Assembly (NCBI GenBank): GCA_903927615.1 | Contig: CAIYNU010000081.1 | Coordinates: 1 to 64,000, forward strand | Direction: 5' to 3' | Source of the DNA: an uncultured Rhodospirillales bacterium | GTDB taxonomy: Bacteria > Pseudomonadota > Alphaproteobacteria > Azospirillales > Azospirillaceae | DNA length: 64,000 nucleotides | Part shown: positions 34,314-42,433 of the stretch, in pieces | Layout: every line of letters begins with the position of its first letter | How positions within the stretch are numbered: the stretch's first letter is position 1 | Notes under the pieces: generated by a model | What the model was told of the DNA's origin: nothing | Databases searched by the model: none | What the model saw: the letters and a program-made list of their open reading frames with translations, nothing else | Program-made: the position numbers and the translations under genes

Positions 34314-34619
34314 ATGGAGAAACGGCGGCCAACCTATGACCTGGATGCTGTCAAGGCGGTGCTGGGCGTGGTCGAGACCCTGGCCATCACCCGGACGGCA
34401 CTGACCGGAGCCTATGCGCTGGGCTTCGACCGGGCCGGTATCGCGATGGTGATTGCGGGCATTCAGCGCCAGATGTTCGTGAAGTCGATGACCTCGCTGT
34501 CGGATCACCGCGCTTGGCAGGACGTTTACCATGTCCCCGTGGAAGACCTGACCCTCTACGTCAAAGTCCAAGCCGACGTGGTTACCGAGTTTCGAGTCGT
34601 ATCGTTCAAGGAGAAATGA
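34314..34619 (+). CDS. mqsR: MqsR family toxin (mRNA interferase)
   Basis: 101 residues matching MqsR across its length: MEKRRPTYDLDAVKAVL at the start and QRQMFVKSMTSLSDHRAWQDVYHVPV near the end, closing with VVSFKEK. The KSMT-x-SDH-x-WQDVY stretch is the family signature and includes the residues implicated in cleavage of mRNA at GCU sites in E. coli. The gene precedes its antitoxin, as in the E. coli mqsRA operon. Confidence 0.9.
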   Translation: MEKRRPTYDLDAVKAVLGVVETLAITRTALTGAYALGFDRAGIAMVIAGIQRQMFVKSMTSLSDHRAWQDVYHVPVEDLTLYVKVQADVVTEFRVVSFKEK

Positions 34620-34621
34620 CC

Positions 34622-35059
34622 ATGGCGCGCATGACCTCCCCACTGCCGGAAATGATGCCGTGCCCCGAGACCGGGGCGCCGCTCCGTCGTGATACCCGTC
34701 CGTTTACGATCCGGTACAAAGGTTTGGAAGCAACGGTCGACCTTCCCGGTTACTATCCGGAGAGCGAGGCCGAGTCGGTCCATGTCGGTGATGACATGGC
34801 GGTTGCCGATGAGGCCCTGCGCTTTCTCAAGGAGCGCGCCGATGGCGTCCCCTCGCCGGCGACCATCCGGCGGATTCGCACCAAGCTCAGCCTGAGCCAG
34901 CGCGAGGCCGGCGCGCTGTTCAAGGTCGGTCCCGCCGCCTTCGACAAGTACGAGCGCAGCCTGGTCGAGCCCAGCGGCCCGACCAGCCAATTGCTCAAGC
35001 TACTCGACCGCCACCCCGAGTTGGTGGCGGACCTGCGAAGCGGGGATAGCCAGTCGTGA
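34622..35059 (+). CDS. mqsA: MqsA family antitoxin
   Basis: About 145 residues. The N-terminal domain starts with CPETGAPLRRDTRPFTIRYKGL, and the C-terminal HTH_3-like domain is TKLSLSQREAGALFKVGPAAFDKYERSLVEP. E. coli MqsA has two CxxC pairs that bind zinc; only one Cys is visible here, so the zinc site is degenerate. The ATG at 34622 has AAGGAG about 8 bp upstream; 34616 would overlap the mqsR stop. It should neutralise MqsR and repress the operon. Confidence 0.88.
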   Translation: MARMTSPLPEMMPCPETGAPLRRDTRPFTIRYKGLEATVDLPGYYPESEAESVHVGDDMAVADEALRFLKERADGVPSPATIRRIRTKLSLSQREAGALFKVGPAAFDKYERSLVEPSGPTSQLLKLLDRHPELVADLRSGDSQS

Positions 35060-35274
35060 CTCCTGACGGTCATTTTCATTGCCAGTTGCGAGGCGCTCCC
35101 TCTCGGACGCAGCACCCATCCCGTGTCCTCACCATCCACCGAACCCACCGTGAACAGCCCGACGTGAACGGTCCTAGCGAATCGCATGAACGCTGGTGTT
35201 GATAACGAGGTGCGATCTGTGCCTCACTACCCCTTTACCCGGACAAACCAAATTAGTCTTCAAGGAATGCCGAT

Positions 35275-37245
35275 ATGAGTTTCATGCCGTTTGACCCACT
35301 CGAATTCAAGAACACTAAAGTCAATGACGCAGCCTTGGGAGCTCTCAAGCGCGAGATCGAAAATATTTTGAGTTCGTATGTCGGTTGGTACGATCCTTTT
35401 TGCGAACTTATTCAAAACGCCCTCGATGCTGTTGAGGCAAGGGTTCAGATTGAGAAATCGGCAGGCACGGATTCATCGTATCAGCCTAGAATCGATATTC
35501 GAGTTGATCTTGACAATAATTCATTAACCGTTACTGACAACGGAATTGGGCTGGATAAAGATAAATTCGAGCAATTTCTTGCTCCGAATTTTTCTTTCAA
35601 GACTGGAAATACACGCGGCCACAAGGGAGTTGGGGCAACTTACGTTGCGTATGGATTTAATTATATGCGAATATCGACAAAGGCACCGGGATTTGAGGAG
35701 TCAGGGAGGATAATTGGCGCCCGCGATTGGTTAAAAAGCAATGTTGCCGGTGCCAATCCAAAGGTTGAGCCGGATGACTCTCCTTTGGCGGATGCTACAT
35801 TTACCGAGCATGATCGAGGTGTTTCGATTACGGTTAGGTTTGATAGCCGAACACATCCCAAACGCTTGGATTGGATACAGGCCAACACGGCAGACACTTG
35901 GTCCAAAATATTTTCCATAAAGACCGGATTGGGATCAGTCGTCAAGGATAGTTCTGTTAAGATTACGATAGTAGTTCGAAAAAATGGAAAAGAGACTCGG
36001 AGCGAGAGAATTGGCACGTCCTATTTTTGGCTTCATGAAATGGCATCAAAGAAGGCGACAACTCGTGAAATCGTCAAGATGCAGGATGATTTGTATAAGA
36101 AATATGGATCCGGTAGAAAAATGCCCGATAGATATTCTAATCTTGACTTTGTATACGATACGTGGGGTCCTGATGAACTGAAAGATCTTCTCGGATCGGC
36201 GCTGGATGATGAAGAGCTCTCGGTTATTGCTAACTATAGCCCGTCTATCAGCGTCGAATTCGGTTATACGGCGAAATTATGGACTAAATTTAATGAAGAT
36301 CTGGCAGTACGCTCTGGACAACGCATCCTAACGGGCGGTATTCAGCTTGCGGCTAACAACATGCCACAGGGCGAGACGATACAGGTTCCATTGACTCGCA
36401 GTATTGGTAGACAGAACCAAGTTCACTTTCTTATACATTTTAACAATTATACCCCGGATTTAGGAAGGAAGGGATTTAATCGTGAGTTGAGTGATTTTGC
36501 GAAGAGTGTCGCGCGAAAAATAACTGAAAATTATTTGTCGAAGATTCGCAACAGACTCAAAACGAATACTGGAGTTGCTCCAGATTTGGTAAGGGAGATT
36601 GAAATTGCAGATTGGAAGGCTCAGATGGTGGCGCACGAGAAACAAGAGCCTCTCACTCTACAAAGTCATCACTTTTTTATTCCGATTGAACGCATATCTA
36701 TTACCTCAGTGCCGACGCGTGAGCAGGACGTGATTGCGTTATTTCATCAATTGGTCGCAGGAGGAGTTATTAGGGGCATCAACGTGATGTCTACGAACGA
36801 AAGATTTACCTATGATGGTCTCTTCCGAATTTCATTCGATTTAGAGGCCAAAAAGTACGTTTATGATGCCGAAACAAATCCCCTTGGAGTGCCAATTGAA
36901 TTAGCAAACGGCCTTCATGGGAAAGTCACAGAGCCTCGGGTTCTTGAATATAAGTTTTCACTAGATGGCCTCGTTGAGGACATTGACAGTCAGGACAAGA
37001 ATATCAAGGATATTGACCTTTGTGCTGTCTGGAGTACTGGAGACTTGTATAAGGCGCGTTATGGAATAATTTCACTATTGCCAAGCGAGGATGCTGATCA
37101 ACGTCAATATCATGGCGTCACTCATGTGCTCACAGATTTAGAATCTGGGGCGAAGCTTTGTGATCTCATTGTGCTCAGCGAGCTAATAGAACATTTGAAC
37201 GATTCAGAGGCATCGTCAACGAAACAGCGGGAGAAATACGAGTAG
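35275..37245 (+). CDS. GHKL-ATPase (MORC/Hsp90-like), putative defence protein
   Basis: 656 residues. The Bergerat ATP-binding fold occupies about 25-200: N-box PFCELIQNALDAVE (Glu44, Asn48, Asp51), DNGIGL (88-93) and the lid RGHKGVGATY (114-123). This KGVG form is seen in MORC-like and Hsp90-related prokaryotic ATPases. A transducer-like segment follows (IQVPLTRSIGRQNQVHF), then a C-terminal region of about 200 residues I cannot assign. GC is far below the host's. AAGGA precedes the ATG. It stands alone in a mobile-DNA region; anti-phage activity is inference. Confidence 0.8.
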   Translation: MSFMPFDPLEFKNTKVNDAALGALKREIENILSSYVGWYDPFCELIQNALDAVEARVQIEKSAGTDSSYQPRIDIRVDLDNNSLTVTDNGIGLDKDKFEQFLAPNFSFKTGNTRGHKGVGATYVAYGFNYMRISTKAPGFEESGRIIGARDWLKSNVAGANPKVEPDDSPLADATFTEHDRGVSITVRFDSRTHPKRLDWIQANTADTWSKIFSIKTGLGSVVKDSSVKITIVVRKNGKETRSERIGTSYFWLHEMASKKATTREIVKMQDDLYKKYGSGRKMPDRYSNLDFVYDTWGPDELKDLLGSALDDEELSVIANYSPSISVEFGYTAKLWTKFNEDLAVRSGQRILTGGIQLAANNMPQGETIQVPLTRSIGRQNQVHFLIHFNNYTPDLGRKGFNRELSDFAKSVARKITENYLSKIRNRLKTNTGVAPDLVREIEIADWKAQMVAHEKQEPLTLQSHHFFIPIERISITSVPTREQDVIALFHQLVAGGVIRGINVMSTNERFTYDGLFRISFDLEAKKYVYDAETNPLGVPIELANGLHGKVTEPRVLEYKFSLDGLVEDIDSQDKNIKDIDLCAVWSTGDLYKARYGIISLLPSEDADQRQYHGVTHVLTDLESGAKLCDLIVLSELIEHLNDSEASSTKQREKYE

Positions 37246-37917
37246 TGAAATCCCGTTTCCCAACCCGTTAACTTAGCTGCTGTTGAGATGCTTCCTGCAC
37301 CTCGCCAACGGCCGCTTAGAAATCGGCATGTACATTTCTAACAGGGCAAAACATCGTAATAGTCACAGAATACAATAGGTCTTTAGTTATGGTGGTGCCG
37401 CCCAACCCCAGGCAACCCGCCAGTTTCCGCCGAATCGCGACACCACGGCAGGCTGACAGCACCATCAAAAACTCCTGTGCAGACAATCTGTTGGCGCATT
37501 ATCGCCGGGACGATGCGGCGGGCCTCAAGCCCTGCCCTGGCGGGCGTCCGCCTGCGGCGGCGCTCCGCGGGCTTGACCCCCGCCACCCGCCCGGCGTGGG
37601 AGCTGCCAGGGATCGACGGTGCAAAACGGCGTGCGGAACAGGGCGACGGCCTTCGAATTCGCCGGGGAAGCACCCGTGGGTACTTCTCGGAGGCGGGCGA
37701 CCGCGCGGGAGAGGGGGCGAGGGCCGGCCCGGCGGGGCTACGCGCCCGCGGGCGGCCTTGCCGGGCGGAGAGGCGGCCCTCATGGGGGGAGAGGGCCAAG
37801 CCCTCTCCCCCCTTTCCAGGTCCGCGCAGCAAGGGGCGCTGCGTATTTTCGCGGTTCCGGTGATTGCCCGGTGATTGTCCGGGCCATTTTCCGACACCTC
37901 CGCAACCCTTCAAGTAT
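37246..37917. other. Gene-free region left of the integrative element
   Basis: About 670 bp. The first 140 bp are AT-rich and continue the composition of the GHKL gene. The rest is very GC-rich, and its open frames on both strands are low-complexity Arg/Pro/Gly peptides, so no gene is called. It holds a strong hairpin at 37784-37812. Confidence 0.6.
37784..37812. terminator. Perfect 13-bp hairpin
   Basis: GGGGGGAGAGGGC, CAA loop, then its exact reverse complement. It is followed on the + strand by TTTCC, too short for a classic intrinsic terminator, but the stem is very stable. It lies 105 bp left of the att core of the 12-kb element. It may terminate or block transcription between the host flank and the element. 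Confidence 0.45.
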
Positions 37918-37962
37918 TGGCGACCCCAGCAGGGCTCGAACCTGCGACCCCGCGCTTAGAAG
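37918..37962. repeat. Left att core (45-bp tRNA-Arg 3' duplicate)
   Basis: 45 bp identical to 49960-50004, which is the 3' half of the tRNA-Arg gene on the minus strand (CCA end through the anticodon stem). The sequence after position 37962 diverges at once from tRNA. It is the duplicated crossover region left by integrase-mediated insertion. Confidence 0.9.
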
Positions 37963-38070
37963 TCGTGTGCTATCAGCTTCATGGCGTTGCACAGCGTATC
38001 CGGTAGCCACACATACCCCTTGAAGATAAACGCATTCTGTATCATTTTGTCGCGTGGTCTTGCCGCGCGC

Positions 38071-38111
38071 GTGGCTACCCGGTGGCTACCGGTGGCTACC
38101 CGGTGGCTACC
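38071..38111 (+). repeat. Left arm repeats GTGGCTACC x4
   Basis: Four exact copies of GTGGCTACC start at 38071, 38082, 38092 and 38103, that is every 10-11 bp, one helical turn. They lie between the att core and the integrase start. Matching repeats occur near the right att site. This is what arm-type integrase or excisionase sites look like. Confidence 0.7.
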
Positions 38112-38158
38112 AGACAAAGGCGGAAGCCACCAGCGGACGGCGGTTTTGGGGGTGTGGG

Positions 38159-39418
38159 ATGCAGGCGAAGATCAGCAAGCGGGTTGTGGACTCTGCGGCA
38201 GCCACTGGCGCCGATCTGTGGGTCTGGGATACCGAACTGAAGGGCTTTGGTCTTCGTGTCCGACCGAATGGGCATAAAGCTTACGTCCTCGAATACCGGG
38301 CAGGGGCGGGGGGCCGGAACGCACAGAAGCGGCGTGTCACCATCGGGCAACATGGCTCGCCGTGGGCGCCCGACACCGCGCGGGACGAAGCGAAGCGGTT
38401 GCTCGGCCTAGTGACGACCGGGGCCGACCCCGCGGCCGAACTCAAGGCAGCGCGGGAGCCGAAGGCAGGAGAGACGGTCAGGGAAGCTGTTGATCTCTTT
38501 CTGGCTCGGTATGGCAGCCGGCTTCGCAGCGTCGATGCGGTGCGCGGCTTATTCGAGCGGGATGTGCTGCCCCGGTGGGGAACCCGGAAAACCGCGGACA
38601 TTGCCAAGCGCGACGTGATCGAACTGATTGACCAGATCGTTGACAGCGGCCGGCCGGTACAGGCGAACCGGATATTCTCCGCAGTGCGCCGCTTTTTCAA
38701 CTGGGCTGTGGAGCGGGATATCATCACGACTTCCCCGTGTGCCGGGGTGAAGGCGCCAACCGCCGAAGAGTCGCGCGATCGGGTTCTTGAGGACGATGAG
38801 TTGCGGCGCGTATGGGCGGCGGCGGCGGAGATGGCTTACCCGTTCGGCCCGTGGGTCCAGCTCCTGGTGCTGACCGCGCAACGGCGCGATGAGGTTGCCG
38901 GGATGCGCTGGCGCGAACTCGACCTTGACGCTGGCCTTTGGGTGATCCCGAAAGAGCGAGCCAAGAACGACAAGGCGCATGAGGTGCCGTTGTCGCCCGG
39001 GGCCGTCGAGATACTCCAGGGGCTCCCGCGGCTCGGCCCCGATGATTTCGTCTTCACCACCACCGGCCGGGCGCCGATCAGTGGCTACAGCAAGGCCAAG
39101 GCGGCACTAGACCGTCGTATCGTCGACGTTGACCCCGAAGGCGAACGGTTGGCGCCGTGGACCTATCACGACATCCGGCGGACGGTGACCACTGGGCTGG
39201 CTCGCATGGGCATACCGCCTCACGTCGTCGATCGCATCCTCAATCATGTTCAGGGCAGCATTCGCGGTGTGGCCGCTGTCTACAACCGGCACGATTACAT
39301 CGAAGAGCGGCGCCGGGCACTCGAAGCCTGGGAGCGGCATGTGCTGGCCGTGATCAAGGGCGGGACGGCTGCCGGCAACGTTGTGAAACTGCCGGTGAAT
39401 GGACGAAAGGCCGGGTGA
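38159..39418 (+). CDS. int: Tyrosine integrase of the tRNA-Arg element
   Basis: 419 residues of the P4/DUF4102 type. The N-terminal arm-binding domain (ATGADLWVWDTELKGFGLRVRPNGHKAYVLEYRAG) is followed by a core-binding SAM-like domain (about 100-185) and the catalytic domain with Arg in LTAQRRDEVAGMRW, HDIRR (His337, Arg340), His363 in ILNHVQG and the likely nucleophile Tyr375 in AAVYNRHDY. The frame is open upstream to 38054, but that part only translates the arm repeats; ATG at 38159 follows a G-rich stretch and gives the normal start. Confidence 0.93.
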   Translation: MQAKISKRVVDSAAATGADLWVWDTELKGFGLRVRPNGHKAYVLEYRAGAGGRNAQKRRVTIGQHGSPWAPDTARDEAKRLLGLVTTGADPAAELKAAREPKAGETVREAVDLFLARYGSRLRSVDAVRGLFERDVLPRWGTRKTADIAKRDVIELIDQIVDSGRPVQANRIFSAVRRFFNWAVERDIITTSPCAGVKAPTAEESRDRVLEDDELRRVWAAAAEMAYPFGPWVQLLVLTAQRRDEVAGMRWRELDLDAGLWVIPKERAKNDKAHEVPLSPGAVEILQGLPRLGPDDFVFTTTGRAPISGYSKAKAALDRRIVDVDPEGERLAPWTYHDIRRTVTTGLARMGIPPHVVDRILNHVQGSIRGVAAVYNRHDYIEERRRALEAWERHVLAVIKGGTAAGNVVKLPVNGRKAG

Positions 39419-39522
39419 CCGGGTACAATCGATCGGTGGGGATAGGCCGGCCAGCCGACAAGCCCGGAACTCCGACCGGGTTTCCCCGCCGAACCCATCG
39501 GAGAGCACCATCGGAGGGTGCT

Positions 39523-40524
39523 GTGAGCAATCCCGTAGATCTGTGCGCGACCCACGCGTCGCAAGATGAGATCATTGCGACCCACTTGGACATGCCTGGC
39601 TATTCGACCCTCAGTGATGAAGAAGCCGCGCAAGCCATCAAAGTAAGTGTTGAAGATGTTCGACGGGTTCGGAATGATCCAAGCATCCTGGCAAATTATA
39701 GGGCATGGCAAGACAATGAGGTTAGAAAATCTGATGACTACTTACACGATGAATTAATGCGAAAGGAAGCCGCAAGACACTTACTTCGTGAAAGTATCGA
39801 TCGTAATATTACGACATGGCTACCGATCTATAAAGCAATTGGCTTAGTTGCTCAGACGGGAATGTCTCTGGATGAAGCATGGGAACAAATCAAGGAATGC
39901 ATCCGTTTGGACGACGTGAATCCAAAATGTAAGATTCCGACAAAGGAAAAGCCATATTCCAAAACCACCGCATTTGATGCCAAATGGATTGATCGCATTG
40001 ACCGCATCGGCAATGCCGGCGATTTTGGCGAAGACTACAGCATTCTGATTGGTACCGGAGTGGTTAATATAAACACAAGCGAATGCGAAGTCGCAACCCC
40101 GGTTCAAGCATTCTTTGTGCGCGATATTGTTGTCCAGGAAAGCGAAATTAAGGCAATCATTGCGCGTGCGGGCAAAGCATCCGGAGATTTTTCTGGCGAG
40201 ACATCCCATGCCGCGGTAGCCCCGACAGTAACAACGAGCATGTCATCGGATGCCGACGAACAGCCAACCGCGAAAAAGAAGCGTGGGGGTGGCCCATCCA
40301 AGACCTATCCGAACGCGAAGCGGCTCATTCGATCGCGGTGCGAGAGAATCACCTACGCAAGGCTCAAGTCGATGAAGCCGGTTGACCGACGCAAGGCCAT
40401 GGAAAGGGACCTTGCCTTGGACAAAAACGGAAATCGCCAACTACCGCAGCGAACGGAATTCGATAGGCTAATCAATGAGTGGCTGGCTGATCAAGAGGCT
40501 GTCGCGGCGGCACGCACCGAGTGA
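39523..40524 (+). CDS. Hypothetical protein of the element
   Basis: 333 residues of no family I recognise. GTG at 39523 is chosen because GGAGG lies about 6 bp upstream. The N terminus has a helical, possibly HTH-like segment (LSDEEAAQAIKVSVEDVRRVRNDP). A long helical middle (RKSDDYLHDELMRKEAARHLLRESIDRN) and a basic, Lys-rich linker (TAKKKRGGGPSKTYPNAKRLI) follow, and the end is again basic and helical. GC is about 50 percent, lower than the host. Its place between int and the iterons suggests DNA binding, in replication or control; this is inference. Confidence 0.7.
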   Translation: MSNPVDLCATHASQDEIIATHLDMPGYSTLSDEEAAQAIKVSVEDVRRVRNDPSILANYRAWQDNEVRKSDDYLHDELMRKEAARHLLRESIDRNITTWLPIYKAIGLVAQTGMSLDEAWEQIKECIRLDDVNPKCKIPTKEKPYSKTTAFDAKWIDRIDRIGNAGDFGEDYSILIGTGVVNINTSECEVATPVQAFFVRDIVVQESEIKAIIARAGKASGDFSGETSHAAVAPTVTTSMSSDADEQPTAKKKRGGGPSKTYPNAKRLIRSRCERITYARLKSMKPVDRRKAMERDLALDKNGNRQLPQRTEFDRLINEWLADQEAVAAARTE

Positions 40525-40536
40525 CCGGCAGCGGGT

Positions 40537-40638
40537 TGTCGGTAACTCGACTGCCTGTCGGTAACTGTCGGTAACTCGACGGAATCTTTCCGCGAAATCA
40601 ACCTGATAGGGACACGGTTGTCGGCAACTGTCGGCAAA
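40537..40638 (+). repeat. Iterons TGTCGGTAAC/TGTCGGCAAC
   Basis: Five copies of a 10-bp unit: TGTCGGTAAC at 40537, 40556 and 40566, TGTCGGCAAC at 40619 and TGTCGGCAAA at 40629. Two pairs are directly abutting. TCGAC follows copies one and three. The array sits in a non-coding gap before the regulator and replication genes, so it is a candidate replication origin or operator. Confidence 0.6.
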
Positions 40639-40733
40639 TCAGGTTGTGCTGTACTAAGCATTTTCTCCGTTACATAAGCTTCGCTGTTACCGCCGCCAAC
40701 TTGATGCGGCGCTGTCAAACAGCGAGGTCAAGT

Positions 40734-40991
40734 ATGCCCAAGATCGCGCGGACGAGGGAGGCGGTATATTACGACCCGCCGGATCGCCCCCAGAGTAACG
40801 AGTACCTCCGCCAGCCCGCCGCAGCGAAACTTCTTGGGTTGTCGGAAAGCTGGCTTGAAAAAGCGAGACTCACCGGCAAGGGGCCGACGTTTTCTCGGCT
40901 TCCGGGCAGCAAAGTTATCGTCTATCGGCGTAGCGACATCGATGCCTGGGTCGCGGCCGGTGTCCGCCAAAGCACGTCGGAGGCCGCGTGA
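40734..40991 (+). CDS. AlpA/MerR-like helix-turn-helix regulator (putative excisionase)
   Basis: 85 residues. SNEYLRQPAAAKLLGLSESWLEKARLTGKGPTFSRLPGSKVIVYRRSDIDAWVAAG is the winged HTH of the AlpA/excisionase group (helix-turn-helix, then the short Y-R-x-x-D-I-D-A-W end). GAGG lies 7 bp before the ATG. In P4-like elements such proteins control int expression or act directly as excisionases. It is followed by a gene overlapping by 1 bp. Confidence 0.83.
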   Translation: MPKIARTREAVYYDPPDRPQSNEYLRQPAAAKLLGLSESWLEKARLTGKGPTFSRLPGSKVIVYRRSDIDAWVAAGVRQSTSEAA

Positions 40992-41338
40992 TGGCCGCCC
41001 TGCCGATCATCTCGCTCGGGCGGGCGGTTGCGGCGGTGGTCGCCGATCTCGACATCCGTCGGCGCTGCCAGTGCCCCGGAGCACGATACGGGCTCTGGTC
41101 CGATACGACCGACCCCTGCGAGCGGGTCGCCCGTTTGCGGTCGCTGCGGACCCTCGTCCGGGTGTTTGCCGGCCCGGCCGGTACGACCGCAGAGGCGGCA
41201 CTTGCAGCCGCCGAGATCGATCCGGCGATGGTCGGAACCGCAGTCGATGCTCTTGACCGCCTGCCGGCCCTGACCCTGCGACGCGTGCTTTCGACCTACG
41301 CTGGAATACACCGGCCGAGTGGGGGGGGCCGGTCATGA
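40991..41338 (+). CDS. Hypothetical protein of the element
   Basis: 115 residues, Ala/Arg-rich, with three Cys near the N terminus region (RRCQCPGARYGLW, then DPCERV). The ATG overlaps the AlpA-like stop (TGATG); GTG at 40988 is an alternative. Its stop overlaps the next small frame. No family recognised; the overlaps on both sides support it as a real member of the operon. Confidence 0.55.
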   Translation: MAALPIISLGRAVAAVVADLDIRRRCQCPGARYGLWSDTTDPCERVARLRSLRTLVRVFAGPAGTTAEAALAAAEIDPAMVGTAVDALDRLPALTLRRVLSTYAGIHRPSGGGRS

Positions 41339-41445
41339 CCCGAGCCGACCTGAAGCTGTCCTTGATCGCCTGGGGATGTTGCGGGGGCTGGGTTCGGCGC
41401 TGGCTCGTGACCGCGATCGTGTCGGGAGCGCTCCGGCATGACTGA
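41335..41445 (+). CDS. Possible 36-residue protein
   Basis: A short frame that starts in the stop of the previous gene (ATGA) and ends 8 bp into the primase gene. The product is MTRADLKLSLIAWGCCGGWV followed by a short basic tail, with a hydrophobic, Gly/Cys-rich middle that might be a membrane helix. The tight overlaps on both sides are the only support. Confidence 0.4.
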   Translation: MTRADLKLSLIAWGCCGGWVRRWLVTAIVSGALRHD

Positions 41446-42433
41446 TGATGAACTCGCGGAACTGCGCCGCCGCCTCACCGACCGCACCGAAACGTTGGCA
41501 GAAGCCTTGTTGGGCAAACCGAACCGCCCCTTGTCCGGGCCGCGCGAAATCAGGTTCGGGCGCAAGGGCGCTATTGCGGTCGAGTTGGCGCCGCCCAAGC
41601 GCGGCCTATGGCATGACCACTCGGCCGACGAAGGTGGCGATCTGCTCGCGCTGATCCAGCGGGAAAACCGCCTCGATTTCCCCGGCGCTTTGGCGTGGGC
41701 TCGAACCTGGCTCGGGGATCCGGAGCGGGTTGCCGTGCCATCGCGTCCGGCGCCCGCCCATGTCCCTGATGAACGGGCATGGGACACCCTGTCGCCCTGG
41801 GGTCGGGACCTATGGGCATCGGCGCAACCTATTTCCGCCGATTGCCCGGCCGGTCGATACCTCACCGGCCGGGGCTGCGCCATCCCCGAGGCGCACTGTG
41901 TGCGCTGGGTACCGTCCCTCAAGTATGGCCCGAGCGGCACGGAGTATCCGGCGCTGCTCTCGCTTGTCACGGACGCGGTTACCGGCGAACCGATCAACCT
42001 GCACCGCACCTGGCTCGCCGCAGATGGCTCCGGCAAAGCGCCGGTTGACCGGCCCCGTCTTCTGCTCAAGGGGCACCGCAAGGCCGGGGGCGCGATCCGA
42101 CTGTCGGCCGATGACGAGGTGACTTTCGGACTCGGCATCGGTGAGGGGCTGGAAACCTGCTTGACCATCGTGGCCAGCGGCTGGTGCCCGGTCTGGTGTG
42201 CAATCGACTCCGGCAATCTCGGATCGCTGCCGGTGCTCAACGGCATCGAAGCCCTGACCGTGTTCGCCGACCACGACTTCCCCAATCCGAAGACCGGCAA
42301 GCGTGCCGGAATCGAGGCCGCGCAGAAGTGCGCCCGCCGCTGGTCTGATGCCGGCCGCGAGGCGCGCGTGATCGTGCCACCGACGGAAGGCCATGACTGC
42401 AATGATTGGCTTCGGAGCGCCGACCATGCCTGA
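41438..42433 (+). CDS. Toprim-domain primase-like replication protein
   Basis: 331 residues. The N-terminal part (WHDHSADEGGDLLALIQREN) resembles the zinc-less primase/helicase N domain of plasmid and phage proteins. The C-terminal half is a Toprim_3 domain: FGLGIGEGLETCLTIVASGW holds the conserved Glu, and LTVFADHD, then GIEAAQKCARRWSDAGREARVIVPP, gives the DxD and following helix. Such proteins prime DNA synthesis. It overlaps the ATPase gene by 8 bp. Confidence 0.86.
   Translation: MTDDELAELRRRLTDRTETLAEALLGKPNRPLSGPREIRFGRKGAIAVELAPPKRGLWHDHSADEGGDLLALIQRENRLDFPGALAWARTWLGDPERVAVPSRPAPAHVPDERAWDTLSPWGRDLWASAQPISADCPAGRYLTGRGCAIPEAHCVRWVPSLKYGPSGTEYPALLSLVTDAVTGEPINLHRTWLAADGSGKAPVDRPRLLLKGHRKAGGAIRLSADDEVTFGLGIGEGLETCLTIVASGWCPVWCAIDSGNLGSLPVLNGIEALTVFADHDFPNPKTGKRAGIEAAQKCARRWSDAGREARVIVPPTEGHDCNDWLRSADHA

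Noticed and set aside
37383-37913. Long open frames on both strands left of the att core
   Set aside because: They are Arg/Pro/Gly-rich low-complexity products of very high GC; no domain and no ribosome-binding site.
38071-38111. CRISPR-like array in the short direct repeats
   Set aside because: Units are 9 bp at 10-11-bp spacing with no spacers; no cas genes anywhere in the window.
38054-38158. 35-codon extension of the integrase frame
   Set aside because: It only translates the arm repeats (WLPGGY-like copies); the family N terminus begins at the ATG at 38159.
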